This document shows positions 43,129 to 55,250 of a DNA stretch of 64,000 nt, piece after piece; the stretch's first letter is position 1; each line of letters begins with the position of its first letter. The DNA is from Cymodocea nodosa (taxonomy: Eukaryota > Streptophyta > Magnoliopsida > Alismatales > Cymodoceaceae), in NCBI GenBank assembly GCA_036874045.1, contig CM072336.1, positions 20,765,001 to 20,829,000 on the forward strand, in the 5' to 3' direction. Made by a program: the position numbers and the translations under genes. The notes under the pieces are model-generated. The model did no database searches. It was given only the letters and a program-made list of their open reading frames with translations, and was not told the DNA's origin.

Positions 43129-44680
43129 GGACCTCTAGATTTTGATAATGCAAAAAATCAATGTGAGGAATCATTTCTTGTATTTCACAAGTTGATAGAT
43201 AAATAGTTATAGATAGTCACAAGCAAATTCATTCAAAGCTGATAGATAAAATCAAGAGGTTTGGACAGCTCACAAACTTAAGTATCCAGAAGAAGTGGAT
43301 TTTCAAAAGGTTAACAAGTTAAGTATCTGAAAGACCACTTAAATGCAGTAAGAAAGCTCTTTGGAAAGTTATAAAGCTAACTCTCCAAAAATAAGAAGAC
43401 TTTCGAAATGTTAGACAACTATTCCAACCTTCGAAAAGTTAGAAGGGCCAACTATCTAGGAATACTTTGAAATCAGAAAGTTAAGAAGACTATCTATCCA
43501 AATAGTTAAGCTACTTAAATATGCACATGATAAAGAGTTAGAAGTAGTAAAAGATAACTATTTGAGTTTTCAAAAAGATAACAGAGTTAACTATCCAAAA
43601 ATACAAGAGAATCGAAAAGTTAACTGGAATAACTATCTAAATAGTTAAGTCATCTAAATTTGCACATGATGAAAGTCAGAAATGTTGAAGGATAATTGTT
43701 CAAGTATTTCAGTAAATTACAATAGTTAACTATCCAAAAATAAAACAGAATCGGAGAGTTAGAAAAGCTAACTATCCAAACTTAAGTTGCATGTGTAGAA
43801 TTCAGAAACATAGTTGGAAGCTTAAAAGGAATCTCGAAAAGTTAAGAAAGCTAACTATTTGAAAAACAAGAAGTTTTGGAAAGTTGCAGATTTAACTATA
43901 ATAACTTAAGTCCTAGCATGTGCTTAACTTAAGTGCTCACATGATATAGGCAAAAAGACCCTTTTGAATATTCGAAGAGTTACAAGAATCTTTTGGAGAG
44001 TTACGAAGCTAACTATCCAAAATATTAGAAAAATCGGAAGCTTACAACATTACTATTCACTCGATGGTAATTTACCAAAATTAGGTCTGCTAGAATAATA
44101 AGTATAGTAAGAGAAACCTATTAGAAAGGAATATGATCATTATGCTTTTTGATATAAATACAAACAACAATCAAGAGAAGAAGTAAGAACAAAATATACG
44201 CATCTATACATTGAGCTCCACAAAAATTGTAGAATACATTCAAGAACAAATTCTTAGTAAAAATACAAACTAAAGTCAAGAGCTCACTATGCGAACAATC
44301 TCTAATCTCCTCAAGTTAGTGGTTTACTGAAGTTTCCCATCTGAAAACTTTAGAGATAGGTTGGTTAGAGCTATGACCTGAAAGCTCAAATAGATTGATT
44401 GGTTCTTGCTTTGACCATAAAGCAAGTGATTGTAAGTGTTGATACAATTAGTGAAGCCCAAGTAACCCTTGAGGGTGGACTAGCCATTAGTAGTGAACCA
44501 CCTAAAACTTCTTATGTGATTTTCATCTTCTCTTATTCTATTATGCATTTGGTAGACCTTTCATGTTTACTTTTGCTTAACTAAAATTCAGCATTAAATA
44601 GTAAAATATAGCAACAAGATTAAGAAGTTTAATAAATCTTACCATTCACCCCCCCTTTTGTAAGTCATTTGGTCCTAACA
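43129..44680 (+). repeat. Copia-2 5' LTR
   Basis: 1,552 bp, GGACCTCTAG to GGTCCTAACA. TATA box at 44153-44160. From about 43260 to 44060 it carries many degenerate palindromic units such as CGGAGAGTTA-N-CTAACTATCC and GTTAACTATCCAAAAAT. Confidence 0.9.
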
Positions 44681-44681
44681 A

Positions 44682-44693
44682 TTGGTATCAAAG
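44682..44693 (+). other. Copia-2 primer binding site
   Basis: TTGGTATCAAAG right after the LTR, of the tRNA-Met type (TGGTATCAGAGC). Confidence 0.85.
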
Positions 44694-44731
44694 TAGGTTG
44701 ATCTCATTAATAGATTTAACCATTTGAGATC

Positions 44732-46655
44732 ATGGCTTTCTACATTGCAAAGGGATAGAATATCCATTGACCTCCCATTTTTAATGATAGCAATTATAGC
44801 TACTAGAAAAATCAGATAAAGTGTTTCCTCAAGAGCATTGATTTGAAGCTTTGGAGAATAGTTGTACATGGTACACTACTTCCAATCAATCATGAAAGAG
44901 ACTAAACTGAGGATGATGAAAGAATCATCTGAATGGATGCTTGAGGGCTAAACTCTATTTATTATGCACTAACTAGTGAACAGTACAATAAAATATCTAC
45001 ATGTAAGTCTTCTCATGAGGCTTGGAAGACCCTTCAAATTACATATGAAGGAATCAGCCAAGTGAAAGATACTAAAATTAGCATATTGTTAAAAAAGTAT
45101 GAACTATTTAAAATGGTTGAAAAAAAAAGTATTATTGATATGTTTTTAAGGTTCACTGAAATTGTTAATGAGCTAAGGGGTCTTAGAAGAGAATTTTCTA
45201 ATTGTGAGCAGGTACAAGAGATCCTAAGAAGTCTAATAGTTAGATGGAAATAGAAGTCTACTTCTATACAATACTCAAAGGATCTGAATAATTATTTAGT
45301 AGAAGATTTACTAGGAAATTTGCTTGCTCATGAAGTCTAAATGAAAGAGTGGAAGGAAGAAGAAGAAGCCACTGAAAGAAAAGTTGAGAAGAAGAAAGAT
45401 CTGACATTTCCATCAATAGAAGAGCAACTAAGCTCGGAGGAAGATGAAGTACTACTACTGGCCAAAAACATTAGAAAAATGATGAAACATGGAAGTAAAG
45501 CTAACTCCTCAAAACCAAAAGTCCCCACATGCTACAAGTGTAAGAAATTGGGATATATTCAACTCTACTATCCCTTTCAACATGAAGAGGACAAACAAAA
45601 ATGAAGGAAGAAGAATAAGAAGAAAATGGCTTTGAAAGCCACATGGGATGACAATAGTTCATCTAGTAGTTCTTTAGACTTTGAGGAAGAGGCTTTTGCA
45701 AACGTGTGCTTTGCTGCACAAGCGGTATGCTTTACATCTCCTTTGTGATGCGTGTGTCTTTCATCAAGTATATGTATGTGTCTTTGTATATGGTTGTATT
45801 TCTTTGAGAATTTGTATAGGGGCAAACTTGTCTTTTGTGTATCACCAACCGTTGCCCCTATATATGTAAGGGGTCATCCACATCCAAGGGATGCCATGCC
45901 AAACCATCCCTTGATTTCATTCTCCCCCTTCTTTGTACCAGCAACCATATAGTAAGGAATCACGATAGATTGATCACCCGTAGACGTACCCGTGTTGGGG
46001 AACCATGTAAATTTGTTGTTCTTCGAATTCTCCACTCGCAATCCTCTCTTCCACGTAGATCTCTTCTCCACGCCACCCTTAGATGCTCCACGTTTGTTTG
46101 ATCTTTCCGCACAACATCCTTATTGTTCAAAAAATGAAAATAATGACTTAGATGTAGATAGTCTCCTTTGTATAGTAGATAATTTATATATAAAATGTAA
46201 AAATTATAAGAAAGAAATTAAAGGTTTGAACTCTTGTTTAGAAATTTACTGAATTAGAAAAAGTCCTAGTTGATAATAGGGAATTAAAAACAAAACTTGA
46301 TAATTGTAGTTATAAAAATTTTGATTTGAAAGAAGAAAATAAAAATTTGTTATATGAAATTACTGACTTGAAAAAGACTATATGTAAGTTCACAAAAGGT
46401 GAAAATAGCTTAAATAAAATTATAGGATCTCAAAGAATGGGAATAAGTAAATTTGGCCTAGGGTATGTTGTTCCACAGGAGATTCCTTACTATGGTGGAA
46501 AGATTAGATCTTATAGAGATGACACTACGGTGTTTGTCATCAAAAGAAGATCCACTCATATATGGTTGCCAAGAGACAATAAATTTAATATGTTAAGGAC
46601 TAACATTGGTAGACTTAAGAAAATATGGGTACCAAAAACCTTAATTTTAATATGA
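44732..46655 (+). pseudogene. Copia-2 Gag, interrupted by a solo LTR
   Basis: Starts MAFYIAKG then a stop. PPIFNDSNYSYW, SSHEAWKTLQITYEG, NCEQVQEILRSLIVRWK and LLGNLLAHEV are those of UBN2-type copia Gag. An acidic stretch precedes the knuckle CYKCKKLGYIQLYYP, where His is Tyr and the last Cys is also Tyr. After the solo LTR (45744-46116) it resumes in frame with YCSKNENNDLDVDSLL, a coil, and FTKGENSLNKIIGSQR and KKIWVPK, which are typical of SIRE-type elements. Multiple stops. Confidence 0.85.
45744..46116 (+). repeat. Solo LTR of another retrotransposon inside copia-2 gag
   Basis: 373 bp, TGTGATGCG to CGCACAACA, flanked by perfect TCCTT duplications (45739-45743 and 46117-46121). TATATATG at 45859-45866. 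It is GC-richer than its surroundings. Taking out the LTR and one duplication removes 378 bp, a multiple of three, and the Gag frame runs on. No internal region is left, as expected after LTR-LTR recombination. Family not recognised; probably a short-LTR copia. Confidence 0.88.
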
Positions 46656-49600
46656 TTTGTAGGACTACAAGGACAAGGAAGCTCAAACGTCAAAGTAGAT
46701 TATTAATAAGGGATGTTCAAAGCACATGATAGGTAAGAAAAGATTTCTTGAGTCTATTAAGATCATAAATTCAAGGTCAATTAAGTTTGGCAATAATGAA
46801 AAATGTAAAATTAATGCCGTAGGAAATGTTGCATTTAAAAATATAAATTGAAAATGTCTTGCATGTAAATGGCTTAAAACAAAATCTGTTAAGTGTAAGT
46901 CAATTATGTGACAAATGTTACAATCTACTATTTATTGTTGAAAACTATTTTATATTATAGTAAGATACTCTTAAAATTAAATTTATTGGATATAGAGATA
47001 ACTCAATTTATGCCTTAGAATTTCTATTAGAAAATATGACTAGTGATGCATGCTTAATAGCCTCTAGTGAAGATGAAAGGTTATGGCATAAGAGATTAGG
47101 TCTTGTAAATATGAGAACCCTAAGGAAAGTAACCAAACATAATCTTGTTAGAGGTGTGCCCAAACTCAAATTCAAAAAGGATAAACTATGTAGTGACTGT
47201 ATTGTTGGAAAATAGAAAAAATCAGTGCACAAAAGTATAGAAGATATTGCCACAAGCCAACCATCGAAATTATTACATTTGGACATTTTTGGTCCTACTC
47301 AGATAGCTAACCTAGGAGGAAGAAAATACACCTTAGTTGTGGTTGATGATTATATAAGATTCACTTGAGTTATTTTCTTAACACATATGAATGAAACCTA
47401 TAATAAATTCAAACATCTCTGCATTAGAATTCAAAATGAAAAAGAATTAACTGTGAAGAAGATCAAAAATGATCACGGAGGAGAATTTGAAAACACTGAT
47501 TTTGAAGACTTATGCAACTCATTTGGAATACTACATGAGTATTCATGCCTAAGAACTTCTACCCAAAATGGAGTAGTAGAGAGGAAAAATAAATCAATAC
47601 AAGAAATGGCAACAACAATACTTAATGCATCTAATCTACCAAAATTCTTATGGGCTAAAGTTGTAAATACCACATGTTATACAATAAACAGAATTCATCT
47701 CAAACCTATATTGCATAAGACAACATTTGAATTATGGTATGGTAAAACATTTGGTGTTTTAACATTTGGTGTTTTGACATTTCAACATTTGGTGTTTTAC
47801 CATACCATAATTCAAATGTTGGTTACTTCAAAATATTTGGATCAAAATGCCTTATACTTAATACAAGAGATTAAAGGGACAAATTTGATGCAAAATCTAA
47901 TCCTGCACTACTAGTTGGATATTCTTCAAGAAACAAAACTTACAAGGTCTATTTTGAAAATGAAAGAAGAGTAAAAGAATCAATTAATGTATCATTTGAT
48001 GAAGACCTAACAGAAAAATTAAAGCAACTAAAAATAGATAATGAGAGTGAAAGTGAATCAGAAAGCATTACAAAAAAAGGAAAGCACAACATTGCCTGCA
48101 CCTACCTTGATAGAAAAAGTATGGAAAACAAAATCTAGACATCTCATTGCATAGATTATTGGCAATATAAATCAAGGAGTTCAAACAAGAAACAAAATTC
48201 AGGATATTTGTAATTATTGTGCATTTGTATCTGAATTTGAGCCTACAATAGTTGAAGAAGCTTGCAATTATGAATATTAGATTATGGCCCATCCAAGAGG
48301 AACTAAACCAGTTCAAGAAAAATGAAGACTGAAATTTAATTGAAAGATCCATTAAAAAATCAATTATTGAAACTAAATGGGTGTTTAAAAATAAATTAGA
48401 TAATGATGACAGCATTATCAGAAATAAAGCCAGACTAGTTGCTTAGGGATACAACCAACAGGAAGGAATCGATTATGAAGAAACCTTTGTACCTATTGCA
48501 AGACTTGTAGCAATTAGAATGTTACTTGCCTTTGTAAGTAGTATGAAAATAAAGTTCTTTCAAGTGGATGTTAAGAGTGCATTCCTGAATGACATTTTAC
48601 AAGAAGTATATGTAGAACAACCACTAGGTTTTGAAGATAAAGATAGACCAAATCTTGTATACAAATTAAACAAGATTTTATATGGTCTAAAACAAGCACC
48701 ACGAGCATGGTATAACAAACTTAAGGGATTCCTACTTACAAATTAGTTCAATATAGGAACAGTAAATAACACTCTTTTTATCAAGTCAGAAAACTCTCAT
48801 ATATTGATCATTTAGATTTATGTTGATGATATTATTTTTGGTGCCACAGATGAGAAATTATGTCATGATTTTCAAAATTTGATGCAAAAAGAATTTGAAA
48901 TGAGTCTTATAAGAGAATTAAAATTCTTTTTGGGATTATAGATTTATCAATTACAACATGAAATTTTTCTAAACTAAGCAAAATTCTGTAAAGAGATTCT
49001 TTTAAAATTTGGCATGAATAAATCCAAAGAGGCTCACACACCTATGAATTCAAATGAAAAGCTTGATAAAGATATTTCTAGTACTTCTATAGATCAAAAG
49101 AAATACAAAGGCATGATTGGATCACTTCTGTATTTAACAGCCAACAGACCAGACATAATGTTCAGTGTGTGTGCATGTGAAAGATATCAAGCCTCTCCTA
49201 AAGCATCACATTTAAAAGCAATTAAATAAATCTTTAAATATTTACAAGATACAAAAGACTTTTGTCTATTTTACTCCTCATAGAATCCATTAATTTTAAC
49301 TAATTATAGTGATGTAGATTATGCAAGATGCAAGTTAGATAGGAAAAACACTAGTGGTACATGTCAACTGCTTGGTCACTCTTTAGTATCATTGTTCAAC
49401 AAAAAACAAAACTCCATAGCTCTATCTACACTAAAGTAGAGTACATAGCAGCAGACTTATGCTGTGCTAAGATTTTATGGATGCAACAAACACAGGTAGA
49501 TTATAGACTTAAATTTCAAAATATAATCATTTACTATGACAGTAGCAATGCCATAAATCTCTCCAAAAATATAGTGCTATACTCAAGAGTAAAACATATC

Positions 49601-49768
49601 AAGATTAGGCACTACTTTCTAAGAGATTATGTTGATGAAGGTCATATTTCTTTAGAATATGTCTCTATCAAATATCAATTAGCAGATATTTTCACTAAAC
49701 TACTATATGAATCTACATTGAATCACATTAGACAAAATTTAGGGATTTGTTCTTTTCATGACTTATAA
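46656..49768 (+). pseudogene. Copia-2 protease, integrase, RT and RNase H
   Basis: The protease site reads INKGCSKHMIG where LDSGCSRHMTG is usual, so the catalytic Asp is Asn (46705-46707). Integrase has LWHKRLGLVNMRTL and CSDCIVGK, HLDIFGP, NDHGGEF and STQNGVVERKN; an inverted duplication (47721-47821) disrupts its end. RT has KWVFKNKLD, QVDVKSAFLN, LYGLKQAPRAWY and YVDDIIFGA (about 48819-48845). RNase H runs over 49290-49768 with ADIFTKLLYE near its end. More than ten stops and shifts. Confidence 0.88.
47721..47821 (+). repeat. 27-bp perfect inverted repeat with triplicated 15-mer loop
   Basis: Arms 47721-47747 and 47795-47821 are perfect inverted copies. The loop holds three copies of ACATTTGGTGTTTT. 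It interrupts the integrase sequence after FELWYGKT and adds FGVLTFGVLTF to the frame. Confidence 0.92.
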
Positions 49769-50107
49769 TCAATGCCCTTTTTATGATCATTTTCACTCTC
49801 CAAGCTCACAAAAAGGAGCTTGTTCTCTGCTAACATTTTATATTGCAAAAACTTAGTTAATCTCAGGACAGGGAAGAATAGTGCAACTATAATTAGACTA
49901 CATCTCTATTTACAACCTTTTTTGACCAATGACAAAATAGGGAGAGAAGAACATGAAATTATTTCTACAGGTAGCACAGAAATAGGGAGAGAAAACACAA
50001 AGAAATAGAGGGAGAAAACTCAGTATCTCCTTTTTATTATTTCTTTGTGAGTTTATTTGTATAGCTCTATAGGGAGTGAAATACATGTAACAAATTGTAA
50101 GGTTTTT
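49769..50107 (+). other. Copia-2 3' untranslated region
   Basis: Follows the RNase H end. No gene is supported; a 62-codon ORF here has no family features. Confidence 0.6.
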
Positions 50108-50130
50108 GTTATTATCAAAAAAAGGGAGAT
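50108..50130 (+). promoter_or_regulatory. Copia-2 polypurine tract
   Basis: ATTATCAAAAAAAGGGAGAT directly before the 3' LTR, the usual AAAAAGGGGGAGAT-type tract of SIRE-like elements. Confidence 0.8.
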
Positions 50131-51662
50131 TGAAAGGACCTCTAGATTTTGATAATGTAAAAAATCAATGTGAAGAATCATTTCTTGTATTTCATAGGTT
50201 GACAAATAAATAGTTATAGATAGTCACAAGCAAATTCATTCATAGCTGACAAATAAAATTAGGAGGTTTGAATAGTTCACAAGCTTAAGTATCTAGAAGA
50301 AGTGGATTTTTGGAAGGTTAACAAGTTAAGTATTTGAAAGACCACTTAAATATAGCAAGAAAGCTCTTCAAAAAGTTACAAGGCTAACTCTCTGAAAATA
50401 AAAAGACTTTTGGAATGTTAGATAATTATTCAAGCCTTCAGAAAGTTAGAAAGACCAACTATCTAGGAATACTTTGAAATCGGAAAGTTAAAAAGACTGA
50501 CTATCCAAACAGTTAAGCTACTTAAATATGCATGTGATAAAGAGTTAGAAGTAGTAAAAGATAATTGTTTGAGTTTTTAGAAAGTTAACAGAGCTAACTA
50601 TCTGAAAATACAAGAGAATTAGAAAGTTAATTGGAATAATTATCCAAATAGTTAAGTCATATAAATATGCACGTGGTGAAAGTCAGAAATGTTGAAGGAT
50701 AACTATTCGTGTTTTTCGATAAGTTACAATAAGTAACTATTTGAAAATAAAACAGAATTGGAGAGTTAGAAAAAATAACTATCCAAACTTAAGTAGCATG
50801 TGTAGAATTCAGAAACATAGTTAGAAGCTTAAAAGGAATCTCAGAAAGTTAGGAAAGCTAACTATCCGAAAAATAAGAAGTTTCAAAAAGTTGTAAATTT
50901 AACTATCCAAACTTAAGTACTCATGTGATGCAGGCAGAAAGATCTTTTTGGATATTCGGAGAGTTACAAGAATCTTTTAGAGAGTTACGAAGCTAACTAT
51001 CCAAAATATTAGAAAAATCAAAAGTTTACAACATTACTATTCACTTAATGGTAAATTACCAAAATTAGGTCTACTAGAATAGTAAGTACAATAGGAGAAA
51101 CCAATTAGAAAGGAATATGATCATTATGCCTCTCGATATAAATACAAACAATAATCAAGAGAAGAAGTAAGAATAGAATATACACATCTATACACCAAGC
51201 TCCACAAAAATTGTAGAATACATTTAAGATCAAATTCTCAACAAAAGTACAAACTGAAGTCAAGAGCTCACTATGCGAACAATCTCTGATCTCCTCAAGT
51301 TAGTGGTTTGCTGAAGTTTCCCATCTGAAAACTTTGGAGATAGGTTGGTTAGAGCTACAACTTGAAAGCTCAGATAGATCGGTTGGTTCTTGCTTTGACC
51401 ATAAAGCAAGTGATTGTAAGTGTTGATACAATTAGTGAAGCCTAAGTAACCCTTGAGGTTGGACTAGCCGTTAGTGATAAATCACCTAAAACTTCTTGTG
51501 TGCTTTTCATCTTCTCTTATTCTATTGTGCATTTGACAAACCTTTCACGTTTACTTTTGCTTAATTAAAATTCAGCATTAAATAGTAAAATAGCAACAAG
51601 ATTAAGAAGTTTAATAAATCTCACCATTCACTCCCCCTCTAGTAAGCTATCTAGTCCTAACA
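50131..51662 (+). repeat. Copia-2 3' LTR
   Basis: 1,532 bp, TGAAAGGACC to TAGTCCTAACA. TATA box at 51137-51144. It matches the 5' LTR with moderate divergence, including the same palindromic units (about 50260-51010). Confidence 0.9.
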
Positions 51663-52501
51663 AAATCTAATCTCTTTAAGCTTCTTGATGCATTGAGGAT
51701 AATCATACACCTATCTACGTTCTTCAAATTTCAATATGATTGACTCTAATGAATCAATCCAATCATTTAGGCTTGCAACATGTTGATATCTTCTACCTAT
51801 AAAAGATGTAGTGGATGTCGACATCGGTGTGCTTTCAACAATGGGTGTGTCGATGTTTGCTTTCATGTTCAAATACTCTATAGGTATCTGCTCACTACTC
51901 TAAGATGGATTTACTTTGGAGCATAGGATATAAATAGACTCACCTACTATAACAGTGCCATCAAAAAGTCTCTCCAACTTGCTAGCAAATTTTATGCCTT
52001 GATAGTAAAATTTCTCACAATTTGGTTCGATCTACATGTATCAAAAAAATATATTAAATAAGTTGGTGAATAATGAAATGAAATAAAATTATCAAAGAAA
52101 ATTATTGTAGAACAATTACATTCCTTTTGGAAATTTTCCCACCATGTGTCATCTACACCTTCCCAAGTCTTGTTTGTAGGATTTCATCTGATACTCATTT
52201 GGGAGCTAATTGTTTTCCACAATTGCCAATCCTTCCTTAATTTTTCCAATTTGTTCTTTAAGTGCAATCTTGTTTACCTTGTTTCTATCCTCTCCAACAA
52301 TTTTTGTTCGCATAACTCATATCCTTTTGCATCTAGGTGTGTGCTAGGTTTGTGTCCCAAGTCAATAAGCTCTACGCAAATATCTAGCAATGTAAAAACT
52401 AGATCATCTTCCCATGCTACTCTAGGAGTGCTTATCTTCGAGACACGTTTTGACGCTTGCTCTCCCCTTAAGAGATTCATGTACATTCTGTTAGTAAACA
52501 T
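51663..52501 (-). pseudogene. Myb/SANT-like DNA-binding protein of the Harbinger element
   Basis: Open from ATG 52501: ISTPRVAWEDDLVFTLLDIC, DLGHKPSTHLDAKGYELCEQ, then LEKLRKDWQLWKT and a TWEGVDDTWWENF stretch after a stop. This matches the trihelix-like Myb/SANT domain of the helper protein encoded beside PIF/Harbinger transposases, thought to bind transposon ends and the transposase. Several stops; the C-terminus is lost at the copia-2 LTR. Confidence 0.75.
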
Positions 52502-52708
52502 TAGAGAAGTCCAAGAATAACAAATAACATTTAAACACTAAAAATATTTAATTAATAGAAATAACATTCAACAAGTGAATAATAACAATATAGACCAATT
52601 TATACAACAAATCATATTTGAACAATAAAGATAACATTCAAACAATAGAAATAACAAAACAATGGAATAAAATGTTTGAAATTTGAGTTATCAAACAAAT
52701 CATTCATT

Positions 52709-53036
52709 TTACATTATTAGATCCCTAATGTTGTCACATATAGTACCTATGTCTAACTCGTCTAACATAACAGGAACTTCATAGTTGGTACTTATCAACA
52801 TTTCTTGATCATGAACTTCAATAGGTTCTTTGTCTTGATCGATTGATAATGCTTCTTGATCCATTATAGACTTCTAATCAATTATGAAGTTGTGTAAGAC
52901 CATGCAAGCGACCACTAATTTTACTTAAGTAGGGTATGGAAATGGACGCATATGATTTAAAATGTGCCACCTCCTCTTCAATACTCCAAATGCATGCTCA
53001 ACAATATTCCTCAAAGAAGAATGTAAATAATTGAAA
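52709..53036 (-). pseudogene. Harbinger transposase C-terminus
   Basis: The minus strand reads EHFNYLHSSLRNIVEHAFGV, LKRRWHILNHMRPFPYPT, stop, VKLVVACMVLHNFIID and an acidic tail. The SSLRN-E-AFGVLK and ACxxLHNFI signatures are those of the DDE_4/PIF-Harbinger transposase, with the final catalytic Glu in IVE. The rest of the gene is missing because copy C begins here. Two in-frame stops. Confidence 0.82.
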
Positions 53037-53042
53037 TGCTCC

Positions 53043-55151
53043 TAATCAGAATGAAAAAGTGCATAATATTAATGGTTAAATGATGGTTAATTACATAATA
53101 TTTAGATTATCATATAAGAATTAAGCCATTATATTATAATTGCACTGTTATATACTTTAATGAAAGAATCTACGTAATTTCAGGACATTAGTGTTAATTA
53201 AGTACATTTCTGAACTATCGGTGAATTACAGGCTTTTTAATTTCTAAGTCTCCGAATTTTCTATTATTTTGGAGAGTTACATTTCATGTATCGGACAGTT
53301 ATGTTTTAAACGCTTAAAGAATATTTTATTATTTCCTAGAGGACATGTGTTATGATCTAAAAACCTGATTTAAGTGTGGTTTTATAGTATTAAGCATGAT
53401 CTATTTTATTTGCATATATTTATATCATGTATAAGTGCACAGTAACAACTTGTTGAGTTAGTGTTCTTTTTGTTGAAAGATCATGTAACAACTCGTTGAG
53501 TTACAGGTTTAAAGGTGTAAAAAGATCACGTGAGAACTCATTGAGTTAGCAAGTAAAAACTATAAGTTGTATATTTGAACTCGTTAAGTTAGAATTATGA
53601 ACGTGTTGAATTTAAATGTTTTATTATGTCACGTGAGCTACACATGTTTAACTCGTTAAGTTAGTATAACTATACACATTGAGTTACTAGAATATACACT
53701 AAGGTAATGTGTGGTGTTAATGTTACAATTTTATAAGTTATTTCTTTATTGCATGTGTTTTATAGTTAAATCAATGAAGTAAGTCTATTGAATAACACTA
53801 ACTCCATGAACCATTTATTTTCTAACATGCCATTGTAGTAATTGCAGAAACAGGAAATTCGAAGGAAAATCATGATTGCACGTATCATGTAGGAATTCAC
53901 TTGTGGAATGAAGAAAAAATCACCATCATTGATATGAATGAAGGAAATCCAACCGATTATTTAAGTAGAAGCAGTTACTATTGAAAGAAATATAAAAGAT
54001 GAAGAAAAAGATTGTGTGTGAGTGTGGAGAACCGTGCTAACTGTAGGAAGTGTCGAAAGTTCCCTAAAGCTCCACTACACCACCAAAATTGCCAACCATC
54101 GGAGGTCTGTGAGGATACTTTCTAGATGTCTGGTCAATTTCGAGTTGAACACGATGACTGACAACCATTGTGAGGAGTGATCGCATCATAGGAAGGGAAG
54201 CCATTTTCACCAAGCATCGACTCATATCTTAGGAGATCGTAAAGCTTCTACCCTTGGTTTTGGGTTGATGTTAGTATGTTGAAGATGAGATCATCTTACA
54301 ATTCTTGATTCACGATTTTATAGGGAGAGGAGGTAAGATTGTAAGTGATTAAGTTTTCAATGGTGTAATCGTGTCGCATGTAGTGACGAAAGTTTTTACT
54401 GTCGATAGAGATTTTTACATTTCACCATTTGCTCATCTTTAGGAATATATCAAAACAAAAATACCAAAAACAACTAATTATCTGTGTTTACATTTAGTAT
54501 TAAAGTGTTGTATTGTTTGTTTTGTATCATGATTAATGTTATCATTGTTAGTACTATGAATGTTTTATGTTTGTTTGATTCAGAAAATAGAAAATAGTTT
54601 TACAGTTTATTGAAATTGAATCGTCCCAGATACTTAAAGATTTTAATAATTACTATTTGAAATATCTGAATGTTAGTGTTGCTTAATGAAAAATCTCAAA
54701 TTAATTAATATTAAAGAACTTAATTGATGTTATTTACATTCTATGGAACCACCCAATGGTTGGTCAAATTCATTTGTAAATAGCAGTATTTAACTAAAAA
54801 GATAGGCTCGTAGAGTTAACTTAAGTCCACGAGGTTAGTCTGTTGAGTTAACCATAACTCCATAAACTAAGTCCGTTGAGTTAACTGTAACTCAATAGAG
54901 TGCTTAATTGAACACACATAAAATCTAATATAAAAATCAAAATAGTACACAATTCTTACTCAAGCTTTGTGGGATCGACCTGTACATGCACACAAATACA
55001 ATATACATTGTGCACTTGCAGTTAAAAATACAAATTGGACTTAATATCTAATTTGTGTGAAAGGTTGTTTGTTTACTTCTAAAAGAATTTATTTATATAA
55101 GCATAAAAACAAATTAAACAAGTTTCTAATTTAACTTTTCACAACAATACA
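53043..55151 (+). repeat. F2 copy C 5' LTR
   Basis: 2,109 bp, ending ACAACAATACA. It has extra GTTGAGTTA units (53440-53560) compared with copy B. The TATA box seen in A and B reads TTTGTAAATAG here (about 54774), so promoter strength may be reduced. Confidence 0.85.
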
Positions 55152-55158
55152 AGTTTTC

Positions 55159-55176
55159 TAGCACCGTTGTCGGGGA
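55159..55176 (+). other. F2 copy C primer binding site
   Basis: TAGCACCGTTGTCGGGGA, three mismatches from the tRNA-Asp complement. A GTAAGT (55195-55200) follows 18 bp later in splice-donor position. Confidence 0.85.
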
Positions 55177-55250
55177 TTGAGAAGCTAAGCAACTGTAAGT
55201 GCTATTTTGTTTTAATATCAGAAGGAGTGTTGTGTGCTATCATTGAGAAT

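Larger units (their letters stand above)
43129..51662 (+). mobile_element. Copia-2: SIRE-like Ty1/copia element
   Basis: 8,534 bp: LTR, primer site, Gag with nested solo LTR, protease, integrase, RT, RNase H, purine tract, LTR. All coding parts are decayed. The 5' LTR lacks the first five bases (TGAAA) of the 3' LTR. The flanking five bases differ (CTTCG and AAATC), and the flanks are not contiguous in any one Harbinger copy. The left border is therefore a rearrangement, not a clean insertion. Confidence 0.88.
51663..53042 (-). mobile_element. PIF/Harbinger fragment: transposase C-terminus and Myb/SANT-like gene
   Basis: Minus strand, two genes in tandem (annotated separately). The left end is cut by the copia-2 LTR and the right end by the LTR of F2 copy C. 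51663-52230 matches 29178-29738, so this is a second copy of the same transposon family. Confidence 0.8.

Noticed and set aside
45874..46101. Small overlapping ORFs in the copia-2 gag region
   Set aside because: They lie in the inserted solo LTR, which has LTR ends and target duplications; no protein family features.
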